64,000 nt of DNA from NCBI RefSeq assembly GCF_017312405.1, contig NZ_BLTG01000078.1, positions 1-64,000 of the forward strand. Direction: 5' to 3'. Of this stretch, positions 35,614-48,391 are shown piece after piece (the stretch's first letter is position 1; every line of letters begins with the position of its first letter). The notes beneath the pieces are model-generated. The model ran no database searches and had not been told where the DNA came from. It worked only from the letters and a program-made list of their open reading frames with translations. The translations under genes were made by a program, and so were the position numbers. Origin of the DNA: Mycobacterium sp. PO1 (GTDB taxonomy: Bacteria; Actinomycetota; Actinomycetes; Mycobacteriales; Mycobacteriaceae).

Positions 35614-36662
35614 GCCGCGGCGAGGACGGCGGTCAGGCCCTCGATGTCGACGAACTCACCCGCGTCTACGGAGACTCACGAGCCCTCGACGGCCTGACCC
35701 TGCACATCCGGCCCGGTGAACTGGTGGCACTGCTGGGCCCGTCCGGGTGTGGGAAGACCACCGCGCTGCGGATCGTGGCGGGGTTGGACGAGGCGACGTC
35801 GGGGACGGTGTCGGTGGCGGGGGTGGACCTGCACCGGACGCCGGCGAACCGCCGCGACATGGGCATGGTGTTCCAGGCCTACAGCCTGTTCCCGCATCTG
35901 AGCGTGCTCGACAACGTCGCGTTCGGGCTCAAGATGCGTGGCAGGGGCAGGCGGGAGCGACGGAAGCGCGCGGCGCAGATGCTCGACCTGGTTGGGCTGG
36001 CCGCCTACGCCGACAGGTACGCCACCGAGTTGTCGGGGGGGCAGCAGCAGCGGGTGGCGCTGGCCCGGGCGCTGGCGATCGAACCGCGGGTGTTACTGCT
36101 CGACGAGCCGCTGTCGGCGCTGGATGCCAAGGTGCGCGTCCAGTTGCGCGACGAGATCAGGCGGGTCCAGTCGGAGGTGGGGACCACCACGCTGCTCGTC
36201 ACCCACGACCAGGAGGAGGCGTTGGCGATAGCCGACCGGGTCGCGGTCATGAACAGGGGTCGACTGGAACAGGTGGCCGAGCCCGCACAGCTGTACGCCC
36301 ACCCCGCGACGCCGTTCGTCGCCGACTTCGTCGGCCTGAACAACAAGGTGCCCGCACACGTGTCCGGCGGCCGGGCGACGCTGCTCGGAGTCGGCGTCCC
36401 GACGCTGCCGGGGTCGGTGGCCAACGGCGCCGGCACGGCTCGCGTCCGGCCCGAATCCCTCACCGTGAGTGGTGATCCCGCGGGCTCGGCCACGGTCGCC
36501 TCGGTGGCGTTCCTCGGGGCCGTCTCCCGGGTCGCGATCACGCTCGCGGACGGCGTGGCGCTGACGGCCCAGATGCCGAGTTCGGCTGCCCGGCGGCTGG
36601 CGCCCGGCGACCGCGTCACCGTCGGAGTGGAACCCGACGGCGTCCTCGTGGTTCGTGACTGA
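35610..36662 (+). CDS. ABC transporter ATPase with TOBE domain (PotA/FbpC-like)
   Basis: A 350-residue ATPase. Walker A is GPSGCGKTT (residues 43-51), the Q-loop is in VFQAYSLFPHL, the signature is LSGGQQQR, Walker B is VLLLDEPLSALDAK and the switch histidine lies in VTHDQEEA. The C-terminal 110 residues form a TOBE-type regulatory domain, as in PotA, FbpC and PhnT. This pattern fits uptake of polyamines, ferric iron or phosphonates; no neighbouring gene decides which. It is the last gene of the operon and convergent with the pyrE-like gene. Confidence 0.93.
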   Translation: MSRGEDGGQALDVDELTRVYGDSRALDGLTLHIRPGELVALLGPSGCGKTTALRIVAGLDEATSGTVSVAGVDLHRTPANRRDMGMVFQAYSLFPHLSVLDNVAFGLKMRGRGRRERRKRAAQMLDLVGLAAYADRYATELSGGQQQRVALARALAIEPRVLLLDEPLSALDAKVRVQLRDEIRRVQSEVGTTTLLVTHDQEEALAIADRVAVMNRGRLEQVAEPAQLYAHPATPFVADFVGLNNKVPAHVSGGRATLLGVGVPTLPGSVANGAGTARVRPESLTVSGDPAGSATVASVAFLGAVSRVAITLADGVALTAQMPSSAARRLAPGDRVTVGVEPDGVLVVRD

Positions 36663-36681
36663 GTCGTCCGCGACTGAGGTA

Positions 36682-37263
36682 TCAGACGTCGCGAACGGGC
36701 TCGATGCCCAGGTCGCGGTAGCTGACCAACGCGACGAAGGGGACACCGCGGGCGGCGAAGCGGCCGGCGGCGATGTCGCCGCGGTCGACCATCGGAATGA
36801 CGCCGGCAACCACGGCGCCCAGCGCGGTCACGCGCTCGAGGGCGATCTCGGTGGAGCCGCCGGTGCTGATGACGTCGTCGACGAGCAGGACCCGGTCACC
36901 CGCCTGCAGGCGCGTGCCCTCGATCCACTGCTCCCGGCCGCGCTGCTTCTGTTCCTTGCGCACGGAGAACCACGCCTTGCCCGTGACCATTGCGACGCCG
37001 TGTGCCAGCGGGTCGGCACCCATGGTCAGTCCCCCGACGGCGTCGTACTCGATGCCGTGGGCCGAGGCGAGATCGGCGACGGCGCGGCTGACCACCGCCA
37101 GGCGCTCTCCGGTGTCGACGGCGTACTTGCCGTCGATGTAGTCGTGGCTGAGTTGGCCGCTGGCCAGCCGGAACGGTTCGGCGCGGTGCTCGTGTCCGCG
37201 GTCGCGGATCAACTCGAACGCCGCCTGCCAGGTCTGCGGGCGCGGAGGGTTGTGCTCAGCCAT
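36682..37263 (-). CDS. pyrE: Orotate phosphoribosyltransferase-like protein
   Basis: A 193-residue type-I phosphoribosyltransferase. The PRPP-binding motif is VLLVDDVISTGGS near residues 125-137, with the upstream flexible-loop lysines in VRKEQKQRGREQW. PyrE makes orotidine 5'-phosphate from orotate and PRPP in UMP synthesis. The length and the YIDGKYAVDTGERLA and VGGLTMGADPLAHGVA segments fit PyrE. No other pyrimidine gene is nearby, and mycolicibacteria can carry a second PyrE-like protein, so it may be that paralogue. It lies 15 bp downstream of the HugZ-like gene on the same strand, a possible operon. Confidence 0.8.
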   Translation of the reverse strand: MAEHNPPRPQTWQAAFELIRDRGHEHRAEPFRLASGQLSHDYIDGKYAVDTGERLAVVSRAVADLASAHGIEYDAVGGLTMGADPLAHGVAMVTGKAWFSVRKEQKQRGREQWIEGTRLQAGDRVLLVDDVISTGGSTEIALERVTALGAVVAGVIPMVDRGDIAAGRFAARGVPFVALVSYRDLGIEPVRDV

Positions 37264-37278
37264 GACGGGGATGGTAGT

Positions 37279-38091
37279 TCAGCCCCGGCGCGCCCGTTGC
37301 GCCAACTCGACCGTGGCCGAACGTAATTCGTCGATCGAATTGATGGGGCCGGCGTATCCGATTCGGGTGTAGGCCATCCCGCGATCGGTGTCCAACCGCA
37401 GGTCCAAGCCGTATCGGTCGGCGCTGGTGCAGGTCGCGGCGACGGTGTCGGGATAGCCGCCCAGCGTGCGGGCCATCGCCACCAGGCTGTCGGCATGGTC
37501 GGCATTGAGGTGCGCCACCGCACCCGCCGCCCGCGGGGTCACCGGATCCGGTTCGGCGGCGGCGTAGTCCGGGCCCGTCGTCGAATCCATCCGGCCGTAG
37601 CCGCCCACCCAGCGCACCCGGGACACCCGCAGCACCCACAGCGTGAAGTCGCTGTAGTCGATGTAGTACCTCGCGGCGGCGACCGCGCCCAGGTGCGCGG
37701 CCCGGGCGGCGTCGCGTTCGTCGCCGACGGGCTGCTCGACGTGCCCGGCGAGCGTGACCCTGCCACTGGCCAGCGGGTCGGCCTGGCTGCTGGGGGCGAC
37801 GATCGCCAGGCTGGCTCGCGGGTCGTGGGCGAGGTTGCGGCCGTGCTCGGCCAGGTTCGACACACACAGCACCGGTGCCCCGCCCAGCAAGCCGTAGGTG
37901 ACGAACGACGCCCACGGGTCCCCGTCGGCGGTCAGCGAGGCCAGGGTGCCGGTGTTGGTGGCTGCCGCGATGGTTCGCGCCTCCTCGGCCGCCGATGGGC
38001 GCCGGGTGTCGGCGGGTTCGGTCAGCGCAGGGGGGACGGTGGGTGCGTCGCCGGGATCACCGTGGTCGCGTGTCGGGCCTGCGGAGCTCAC
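37279..38091 (-). CDS. HugZ-like heme-utilisation/pyridoxamine-oxidase-fold protein with DUF2470
   Basis: A 270-residue protein. Residues 30-170 form a split-barrel (ASLTADGDPWASFVTYGLLGGAPVLCVSNLAEHGRNLAHDPRASL). The last 80 residues are a DUF2470 domain (HLNADHADSLVAMARTLGGY). This arrangement is seen in HugZ/HutZ-type proteins, some of which degrade heme. The conserved histidines of DUF2470 (HLNADH) are present. The GTG at 38091 has a G-rich site upstream; the much longer open frame (to 39567) is an antisense shadow of the surface-protein gene. A role in heme iron use is inference. Confidence 0.8.
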   Translation of the reverse strand: MSSAGPTRDHGDPGDAPTVPPALTEPADTRRPSAAEEARTIAAATNTGTLASLTADGDPWASFVTYGLLGGAPVLCVSNLAEHGRNLAHDPRASLAIVAPSSQADPLASGRVTLAGHVEQPVGDERDAARAAHLGAVAAARYYIDYSDFTLWVLRVSRVRWVGGYGRMDSTTGPDYAAAEPDPVTPRAAGAVAHLNADHADSLVAMARTLGGYPDTVAATCTSADRYGLDLRLDTDRGMAYTRIGYAGPINSIDELRSATVELAQRARRG

Positions 38092-38274
38092 CCCCGGCAC
38101 GATAGCGGGTGGCCGGATCGGGTCGGCGTGGCGCCGAAACAAAATGACGCGGACGTCGATTGATCGTCTCCCGTCAGCAACTGCACTCAGCGGATTCGGC
38201 GGTGCGGATGTGCGAGAATCTCGGTGAGAACACCGACCTGCCGAGCAACCGATCCGGGCAAGAATTGGGGCACC

Positions 38275-39339
38275 ATGGGCGAGCCTTCGTTGCGCGCCGC
38301 CGCGCTCGCCGGTCTGGTCTCGGCAGGTCTGTTGATCGCCGGCCCGGGCGCGGCGCCGGCCGTCGCGCAGCCCTCCGATTCCGGAACCAGCAGCCAGGGT
38401 TCCGACAGTGCCGGTGACGGCTCGGGGGAGGACAGCACCGCCAGCAAAGCCGACGCGGACGATTCCGTCGGGGATGACGACGGTGATGTCGGGGAATCCG
38501 GCGACTCCGATCCGCCGACGATCCGCTCCGATGCACTCGACGATGCCGAAGATGCAGTGGACTTCGAAGACGACGACCTCGTACTGGCCGACGACGAGGA
38601 CGCCGCAAGTGAGCGCGGCGGCTCCAGCCGCGGTCCCGTACCGCCGTCGAAAACCCCGCGGATGTTCGACTACAGCAACTCCTCGATCACCATGAGGATC
38701 CCGGTACCTCGCCTGCCTGCGGCCGACGAGATACCCGCCGGGACGTGGCCGACGGTCTCGTCGTTCTACACGACCGTCGAGGTCTCCGTACCGACCCTGC
38801 AGGGGTTCCTCCAGTCGCTGGTCGTCAACCCCACGCCGGCCCCGCCGGGACCATCCATCCGCACCCAGGAGGAGGAGCCCGTCGTCGACGCGGCGACCGG
38901 CACGACCACCGCGGGCGGCGGAGGCGGCGGCGTGATGTCCGAAGCCCCGGTGATGCGCGCACCGCTCGTGGTGGCGGTGCCCCGCGTCGCCACCGTGGGC
39001 GGGCAGGGCGCCCGGCCGGTCGAGGCGGTCGCCGCTCCCGCGCCCGGTGTCACACAACCCGGCACCGCCGGTGTGCGTACCCCGGTGATCCGCGGCTCGC
39101 TGCCGCCGAGCGCCGAATCGGCACCGCAGTCGGTGTCGACCCCGCTGTCCGGCCCACCCGCCCGGTTGGGATATCCCCGCGCACTGACCAACCCGACGCT
39201 GGCCGAGTTGGCCGCGGTGGCCCTGCCCGGCGTCGCGGGACTGCTGCTGCTGACGTTCGGCGGCGGCGTCATCGGATACCGGCAGGCCAACAGTCTCCGA
39301 TACGTGCGCACACCCGGCGCCGAACGCTTCCTGCCCTGA
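38275..39339 (+). CDS. Putative membrane-anchored surface protein, acidic low-complexity
   Basis: A 354-residue exported protein. The signal peptide ends near AVAQP (residues 30-33). An acidic Asp/Ser/Gly-rich stretch follows (residues 35-120), then a folded-looking middle region, a Gly/Pro/Thr-rich linker and a C-terminal hydrophobic segment (AAVALPGVAGLLLLTFGGG) followed by a short basic tail. That topology suggests a protein held at the membrane with an extended outer part. There are no cysteines and no catalytic motif. The family is not recognised. It stands 94 bp before treS on the same strand. Confidence 0.7.
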   Translation: MGEPSLRAAALAGLVSAGLLIAGPGAAPAVAQPSDSGTSSQGSDSAGDGSGEDSTASKADADDSVGDDDGDVGESGDSDPPTIRSDALDDAEDAVDFEDDDLVLADDEDAASERGGSSRGPVPPSKTPRMFDYSNSSITMRIPVPRLPAADEIPAGTWPTVSSFYTTVEVSVPTLQGFLQSLVVNPTPAPPGPSIRTQEEEPVVDAATGTTTAGGGGGGVMSEAPVMRAPLVVAVPRVATVGGQGARPVEAVAAPAPGVTQPGTAGVRTPVIRGSLPPSAESAPQSVSTPLSGPPARLGYPRALTNPTLAELAAVALPGVAGLLLLTFGGGVIGYRQANSLRYVRTPGAERFLP

Positions 39340-39361
39340 CCCGCATCGGCGCGGGCCGGGT

Positions 39362-39397
39362 GCTCGGGTGATCTGATTCTCGCTCCGCTCGGGTGAT
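39362..39397. repeat. Pair of 11-bp direct repeats upstream of treS
   Basis: The 11-mer GCTCGGGTGAT occurs at 39362-39372 and again at 39387-39397, 25 bp apart, just before treS (ATG at 39434). The spacing is about 2.4 helical turns. It could be an operator or a chance duplication. Confidence 0.35.
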
Positions 39398-39433
39398 TCA
39401 TTTCCGCCAGACCTGGGTAGGTTGGAAACACCT

Positions 39434-41217
<1,784 letters not shown>

Positions 41218-41221
<4 letters not shown>

Positions 41222-42573
41222 TGACCGTCGACAATCTGCCCTTCGCCGACTGGATCGTCAGCCAGCGCTGGTACGCCGGGCGCAGCCGAGAACTGGCCTC
41301 CGCACGACCTTCGGCCGTCACCGCGTTGTCCGACGGTGTCGAACTGGTGCTGCTCGACGTGGCCTACACCGACGGCGGCGCAGAGCGTTACCAGGTGCTG
41401 CTGCGCTGGGGCGCCGAGCCGATCGACGAGTACAGCGACGTCGCCACCATCGGAACCGTCGAGGGACCCGACGGGGAACGGGTGGCCTGCGATGCGCTCT
41501 ACGATCCCGACGCGGCGCAACAGCTGCTGTCCCTGATCGATTCGTCGGCCTCCATCGGTGCTCTGCGCTTCGAGAAGGAACCCGGCGCCGACCTGCCTAC
41601 GACCACTGTTCCGCGCATGGCGGGAGTCGAGCAGAGCAACACCAGCGTCATCTTCGAGGACCGGGCGGTGCTCAAGGTCTTCCGTCGCCTCACCCCCGGC
41701 ATCAACCCCGACATCGAGCTGAACCGGGTGCTGGCCCGGGCGGGCAACCCACACATCGCGCCGCTGCTCGGCTCGTATGAGACCGCCTGGGATGCGGCGG
41801 GTTCGCAGCCCTGTGCGCTCGGCATGGTGACCGAGTTCGCCGCCAACAGTGCCGAGGGCTGGGACATGGCCACGGCCAGCACGCGCGACCTGTTCGCCGA
41901 GGGCGACCTCTATGCCGACGAGGTCGGCGGCGACTTCGCCGGCGAGTCCTACCGGCTGGGTGAGGCGGTGGCCTCCGTGCATGCCACGCTGGCCGCCGAA
42001 CTCGGCACGTCCACCATGGATTTCCCGGTCGACACCGTGCTCGAGCGGCTGCAGTCCGCCGCCGCATCCGTGCCCGACCTGGGCGGGCACGCCGCCCTGA
42101 TCGAGGAGCGGTACCGCAAGCTCGCCGGCCAGCAGATCACGGTGCAGCGGGTGCACGGCGATCTGCACCTGGGGCAGGTGCTGCGCACGCCGGAGAACTG
42201 GCTGCTGATCGACTTCGAAGGCGAGCCGGGACAGCCGCTGGAGGAGCGGCGCAGGCCCGATTCCCCGTTGCGCGACGTGGCCGGCGTGCTGCGATCCTTC
42301 GAGTACGCCGCCTATCAGCGGCTGGTCGACCTGTCCGCCGACCACGAGCGGGACCGGCAGGTTGCCGCGCGGGCACGGGAATGGGTCCAGCGCAACAGCA
42401 CCGCGTTCTGCGAGGGCTACGCGGCGGTGGCCGGAACCGACCCCCGCGAGTCGGGTGAGGTGCTGGCCGCCTACGAACTCGACAAGGCGATCTACGAAGC
42501 CGCGTACGAGGCCAAGTTCCGGCCGTCCTGGCTGCCGATCCCGATGCGGTCGATCCAGCGCATTCTCGGTTGA
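41218..42573 (+). CDS. mak: Maltokinase
   Basis: A 451-residue aminoglycoside-phosphotransferase-fold kinase that phosphorylates maltose to maltose-1-phosphate for GlgE. The catalytic segment RVHGDLHLGQVLRT (HGD motif) and the metal-binding LIDFEGEPGQPLEERRRPDSPLRDVAGV are diagnostic of mycobacterial Mak/Pep2. GTG 41218 overlaps the treS stop as GTGA; ATG 41221 is the next codon and equally possible, both served by GGGAGG. It is the last gene before a 229-bp convergent intergenic region that contains a large inverted repeat. Confidence 0.95.
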
Positions 42574-42599
42574 TCCGCGGAGGTCGAGAGCAGAGCTGG

Positions 42600-42703
42600 C
42601 AACCGTGACCGCCGGGTAGGTCCCCGCCGCTCTTCGGCTCCTACTCCGGCCCGCCCGGCCGGCGGCAGTCGGGAACCCGACGCCGACTCGGCGGTCACGG
42701 TTG
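42600..42703. repeat. 104-bp structured inverted-repeat element between mak and glgX
   Basis: Perfect 15-bp arms at 42600-42614 (CAACCGTGACCGCCG) and 42689-42703, extended by one more pair outside, enclose about 74 bases. These contain further hairpins: GTAGG (42616-42620) with CCTAC (42640-42644) around a nested GCCG-CGGC pair, CCGCC/GGCGG (42651-42665), and GTCGG/CCGAC (42668-42681). It lies in a convergent gap. It could be a bidirectional terminator, a structured RNA or a mobile palindromic element. No U-tract follows. Confidence 0.6.
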
Positions 42704-42802
42704 CACAGCATCTTCAAGCTAACACACAGCGCGCCGAAAAACGCTGAACTGGGTTGCTAAGCGCAGTGTCGCGCAACGTCTTTCAGGTGGCCGGTGCTCG
42801 GG

Positions 42803-44947
<2,145 letters not shown>

Positions 44948-45055
44948 GGCGATTCTCCTGTGCTAGCGCGATGCGGATTCGTCGGATGACGGCGTGTGGC
45001 GACCCTATGGGATGCCCACCCGAGGGGGTGGTGCAACCGTCGGGTGGGTCACAGG

Positions 45056-45622
45056 TCAGGACGCGACGTCGACCCCGGCAGAGCGCAGCGTCTCGACCGC
45101 CTGCGCGGTGGTCGCCGGCGACACGCCGGCGGTCAGGTCCAGCAGCACCCGGGTGGCGAATCCGGCGGCGACCGCATCGGCTGCGGTGGCCTTCACACAG
45201 TGGTCGGTGGCGATGCCCACGACGTCGACGGCTTCGACGCCCCGGGAGCGCAGCCACTCGGCCAGTCCGGTGCCGTCGTCGTCGGCACCCTCGAAGCCGC
45301 TGTAGGCGGCGGTGTAATGCCCCTTCTTGAACACCGCCTCGATCGGCGCGGTGTCCAGGTCGGGGTGGAACTCCACCCCGCCGGTGTCGACCCGGCAGTG
45401 TGGTGGCCACGAGTCGACGTAATCCGGGTGGTCGGAGAAATGCCCGCCCGGGTCGATGTGGAAATCCTTGGTGGCCACCACGTGTGCGTACCTCGAGCCG
45501 CCGCCCAGCAGGGCGTTGATGCCGCGCGCCACGTCCGCGCCCCCGGCGACAGCCAGCGAGCCGCCCTCGCAGAAGTCGTTCTGCACGTCGACGATGATCA
45601 GCGCTTTCTTCGAGGCGGTCAC
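45056..45622 (-). CDS. pncA: Nicotinamidase/pyrazinamidase PncA
   Basis: A 188-residue nicotinamidase that converts nicotinamide to nicotinate for NAD salvage. All expected residues are seen: Asp12, Lys100 and Cys142 for catalysis, and Asp53, His55, His61 and His75 for the metal. This is the M. tuberculosis PncA set shifted by four positions. GTG 45622 overlaps the stop of the PAS-ANTAR gene as GTGA; the long frame upstream is a shadow of that gene. The coupling to an RNA-binding regulator gene is notable. Confidence 0.95.
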   Translation of the reverse strand: MTASKKALIIVDVQNDFCEGGSLAVAGGADVARGINALLGGGSRYAHVVATKDFHIDPGGHFSDHPDYVDSWPPHCRVDTGGVEFHPDLDTAPIEAVFKKGHYTAAYSGFEGADDDGTGLAEWLRSRGVEAVDVVGIATDHCVKATAADAVAAGFATRVLLDLTAGVSPATTAQAVETLRSAGVDVAS

Positions 45623-46296
45623 GTGCCCACGGTATCGCTGGTGCGGTCCACCCGCTGGTGAGCAGTCAGGAACAGGTGGTCGAACGTGGCGCGGGGCGGC
45701 AGGGTCTCCTCGTAGTCGAGGCCGGCGAAATCGACCAGCAACCGTTCGGCGAGCATCCGCAGTTTCACGTTGGTCTCCTGCGAGCGCCACCGCAGCAGCT
45801 CGAACGCGGTGTCCGCATCGACCCGGTAGACCAGCATCAGCATCCCCTTGGCCTGTTCGATGACGGAGCGGTTCTCGGTGATCTCGTCGAGCGCCGCGCT
45901 GACCATCGCCTTGGCCATTGCCTCGTTGGGGGTGACGTCGACGTAGAAACCGTGGGTGCCGATCAACCGGCCGTCGGCATTGCGGAGCTGATCGCCGATG
46001 ACGACCACCTCGTGCACATCGCCGCGGGTGTCGATGATGCGATGCCGCGTCGAGAACGTCCGGTGCTCGCGGCGCATCTCCTCGAGGGTCGCCGCGACCT
46101 GCCGGTAGTCGTCGGGGTGCTTGTGCGAGAGCACCAGTTCGGTGGTCGGGGTCACGGTCCCGGGCTGATAGCCGTGCAGGAGCTGAACCTCGTCGGACCA
46201 CTCCCACCGTTCGTCGGCGAAGTGGAAGCGAAACCAACCCACCAGCTGGGGCGCGCCACCGGCGAGCGCCTGCTCCAGGGAGTCGTCACTGGTCAC
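45619..46296 (-). CDS. PAS and ANTAR domain regulator
   Basis: A 225-residue protein with an N-terminal PAS_3-type sensor domain (FRFHFADERWEWSDEVQLLHGY to GTHGFYVDVTPNE, about residues 20-130). A C-terminal ANTAR domain follows (ALDEITENRSVIEQAKGMLMLVYRVDADTAFELLRWRSQETN, about residues 136-185). ANTAR domains bind paired hexanucleotide hairpins in mRNA leaders and cause antitermination. No two-component receiver is present; the PAS domain is the likely signal input. The GTG start is at 46296. It overlaps pncA as GTGA, so the two are cotranslated. Confidence 0.9.
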   Translation of the reverse strand: MTSDDSLEQALAGGAPQLVGWFRFHFADERWEWSDEVQLLHGYQPGTVTPTTELVLSHKHPDDYRQVAATLEEMRREHRTFSTRHRIIDTRGDVHEVVVIGDQLRNADGRLIGTHGFYVDVTPNEAMAKAMVSAALDEITENRSVIEQAKGMLMLVYRVDADTAFELLRWRSQETNVKLRMLAERLLVDFAGLDYEETLPPRATFDHLFLTAHQRVDRTSDTVGT

Positions 46297-46346
46297 AGCA
46301 GTAGATTAGCGTGACCGCCGGTTCCGTCCGGCGCGATCCGCAGGCC

Positions 46347-47735
46347 CTACTTGCTGGGCGGCCGAAGCACTTTCATCGCCATCTGCATCACCGGCGCGGG
46401 AACCCGGTCCTTCATCGTCAGCGCGGTGTCGGCGACACGGGTGCGCACCGGCGTGCCCCGGCCGAAGACGCGGTTGAGCGGACCGCCGGTGGGTTCGAGG
46501 TCGACGTGCAGCGGAGGCTTCCCGTCGGCCGCGCCGAGCGCCTTGGAGATGACGATCCGCTGGATTTCGCTGGTGCCCTCGAAGATGGTGTACAGCTTGG
46601 CGTCGCGGTACCACTTCTCGACGGGGTGGTCGGAGATGTATCCCCAGCCGCCCATGGTCTGGATGGCCCGTTCGGTGGTGCGCACCGCGAGCTCGCTGGC
46701 CGCCAGTTTCGACATCGATCCTTCGCCGCGCTCGAACGCCACACCGGTGGCGGCCATCCACGACGCCCGCCAGGTCAGCAACCGCGCCGCATCCAGACTG
46801 GTGGCCAGGTCGGCGAGCGGGAACGCGATGCCCTGGTTGTCGATGATGGGCGCGCCGAACGCCTCACGCCGGTTGGCGTATTCCGTGACGTACTCCAACG
46901 CCGCCCGGGCGATGCCGAGAGCCTGCGCGGCGACCATGGGGCGGGTCTGCTCGAACGTGCCCAGCGTTGCCGATCCCGACCGCTTGGGCCCGCCCTCGCG
47001 CACGCGGGCCAGCCGCCGCTCGAGTTTCTCCTGCCCGCCGAGCAGATGGTCGGCGGGCACGCGGACGCCGTTGAACTTCAGCTCGGCGGTGTGCGACGCC
47101 CGGCAGCCCAGCTTGTCGAGCTTGCGGACCATCTCCAGGCCCGGCAGACCGCCGGGGACGATGAACAGACCCTGCCCGCGGTGCCCGAGTTCCTCGTCGA
47201 CGACGGCGTTGACCACGTGCACATTGGCGATGCCGCCGTTTCCGATCCACATCTTGTGTCCGTCGATGATCCAGTCCGCGTCGGGGCCCGAGCCGTCGCG
47301 GCGTGCCCTGGTGCGCAGGTTGCGCACGTCGCTGCCACCCTCGGGTTCGGAGATCGCCAGCGCGGCCAGCTTCAGGTCGCCGGGGGTGCCGAAACACTCC
47401 GGCGCCCACTGCAGCATCTGTTCGGGGGTGGCGGCCTGCCCGATGGCCGACAGCGCCAGCGCCGGCATCACCACCGCCAACCCGATTCCCGCGCAGCCCC
47501 AGAACAGTTCCTCCATGAACATCGGCAGCGACAGCCCGGTCGGGTCACCGATCAGGTCCCGGTAGAACAATGGACTGTAGAAGCCCTGCTCAGCGGCCTG
47601 TTCCAGGACCGGCCAGGGAAACTCCTGGCGCTGGTCGTACTCGGCGGCGACGGGGCGGATGACCTGTTCGGCGAACTCGTGGGTGCGGCGGGCCAGGTCG
47701 TGCTGGGCTGCTGTCGGGGTGATGTTGAACGTCAT
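46347..47735 (-). CDS. Acyl-CoA dehydrogenase
   Basis: A 462-residue flavoprotein, a little longer than the usual 380-400 residues because of a C-terminal extension. The N-terminal helical domain, the middle beta domain with LAALAISEPEGGSDVRNLRT and the C-terminal domain with the catalytic-base region KLYTIFEGTSEIQR (the glutamate of FEG is the base) are visible. It introduces a trans-2 double bond into acyl-CoA using FAD. Chain length or steroid specificity cannot be judged. It stands alone between the PAS-ANTAR gene and the divergent C39-like gene. Confidence 0.93.
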   Translation of the reverse strand: MTFNITPTAAQHDLARRTHEFAEQVIRPVAAEYDQRQEFPWPVLEQAAEQGFYSPLFYRDLIGDPTGLSLPMFMEELFWGCAGIGLAVVMPALALSAIGQAATPEQMLQWAPECFGTPGDLKLAALAISEPEGGSDVRNLRTRARRDGSGPDADWIIDGHKMWIGNGGIANVHVVNAVVDEELGHRGQGLFIVPGGLPGLEMVRKLDKLGCRASHTAELKFNGVRVPADHLLGGQEKLERRLARVREGGPKRSGSATLGTFEQTRPMVAAQALGIARAALEYVTEYANRREAFGAPIIDNQGIAFPLADLATSLDAARLLTWRASWMAATGVAFERGEGSMSKLAASELAVRTTERAIQTMGGWGYISDHPVEKWYRDAKLYTIFEGTSEIQRIVISKALGAADGKPPLHVDLEPTGGPLNRVFGRGTPVRTRVADTALTMKDRVPAPVMQMAMKVLRPPSK

Positions 47736-47845
47736 CGGTGCCCCACCGTCGCTGTCGTGAACATGCGCATCTCCCCACGTCGTTGTGCCTAACGTGGCAA
47801 GTACCCAAAGCCGGCGAAAAATTCACGGCGGGAAGGGCGTGGCGC

Positions 47846-48391
47846 ATGAAGTTTGCTGTGGGCGCCCTGCGGCAGCGTGACGGGATCACCTGCGGGCCGG
47901 CGGTCGCCGTGGTCGCCGGGGCGATGCTGGACGCTGAGTACGGTTCGATGCTGCGCGAGGCCGGCGTGGCCGATGCCTGGTTCGCCAGGGAACAGCAGCG
48001 CGTGCACGCCCAGGTGAACGCCGTGTGGCCGCGCCGTCTGGGTACCACGCCGGCGGGAATGGCACGTGCGCTCACCGAACGAGCCCGGGTGTGCGGGCTG
48101 CGCTACCGGTGGCGGTGCCGGCGAGGGCGATGCGACCGACTGGCCGATGTGCTCGCCGCGGTGGGCGAAGGCCGGCCGGTGGCGGTGCTCATCGGGCGCG
48201 TCGTCCCGCGGCACTGGGTGCTGCTGGTCGAGGTCAGTGGCGACGCGCTGCGGTGCTACGAGCCGTCCTCCGGGGCGACTCGGTCGGTGTCGGTGGACGC
48301 GCTGCGCCGCGGACGCCTGACCGGGCTCGGCTTTCCGCGGGCTTTCGCCTTCGTGCTGCCGTGCGGCGCGACGCGGGCTGTCACGGCCTGA
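47846..48391 (+). CDS. C39-like cysteine-peptidase-fold protein
   Basis: A 181-residue protein with the C39-like pattern: DGITCGP with Cys16, RHWVLLVEV with His123 and an acidic residue in CYEPSSG (Glu139), a plausible Cys-His-acid triad. There is no signal peptide or membrane segment, so it is cytosolic and not linked to an ABC exporter as true C39 bacteriocin peptidases are. The sequence between the motifs is arginine-rich. The ATG at 47846 starts the conserved fold, preceded by GGAAGGG. Its 3' end overlaps the 13E12-type gene on the other strand by 136 bp. Function unknown. Confidence 0.7.
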   Translation: MKFAVGALRQRDGITCGPAVAVVAGAMLDAEYGSMLREAGVADAWFAREQQRVHAQVNAVWPRRLGTTPAGMARALTERARVCGLRYRWRCRRGRCDRLADVLAAVGEGRPVAVLIGRVVPRHWVLLVEVSGDALRCYEPSSGATRSVSVDALRRGRLTGLGFPRAFAFVLPCGATRAVTA

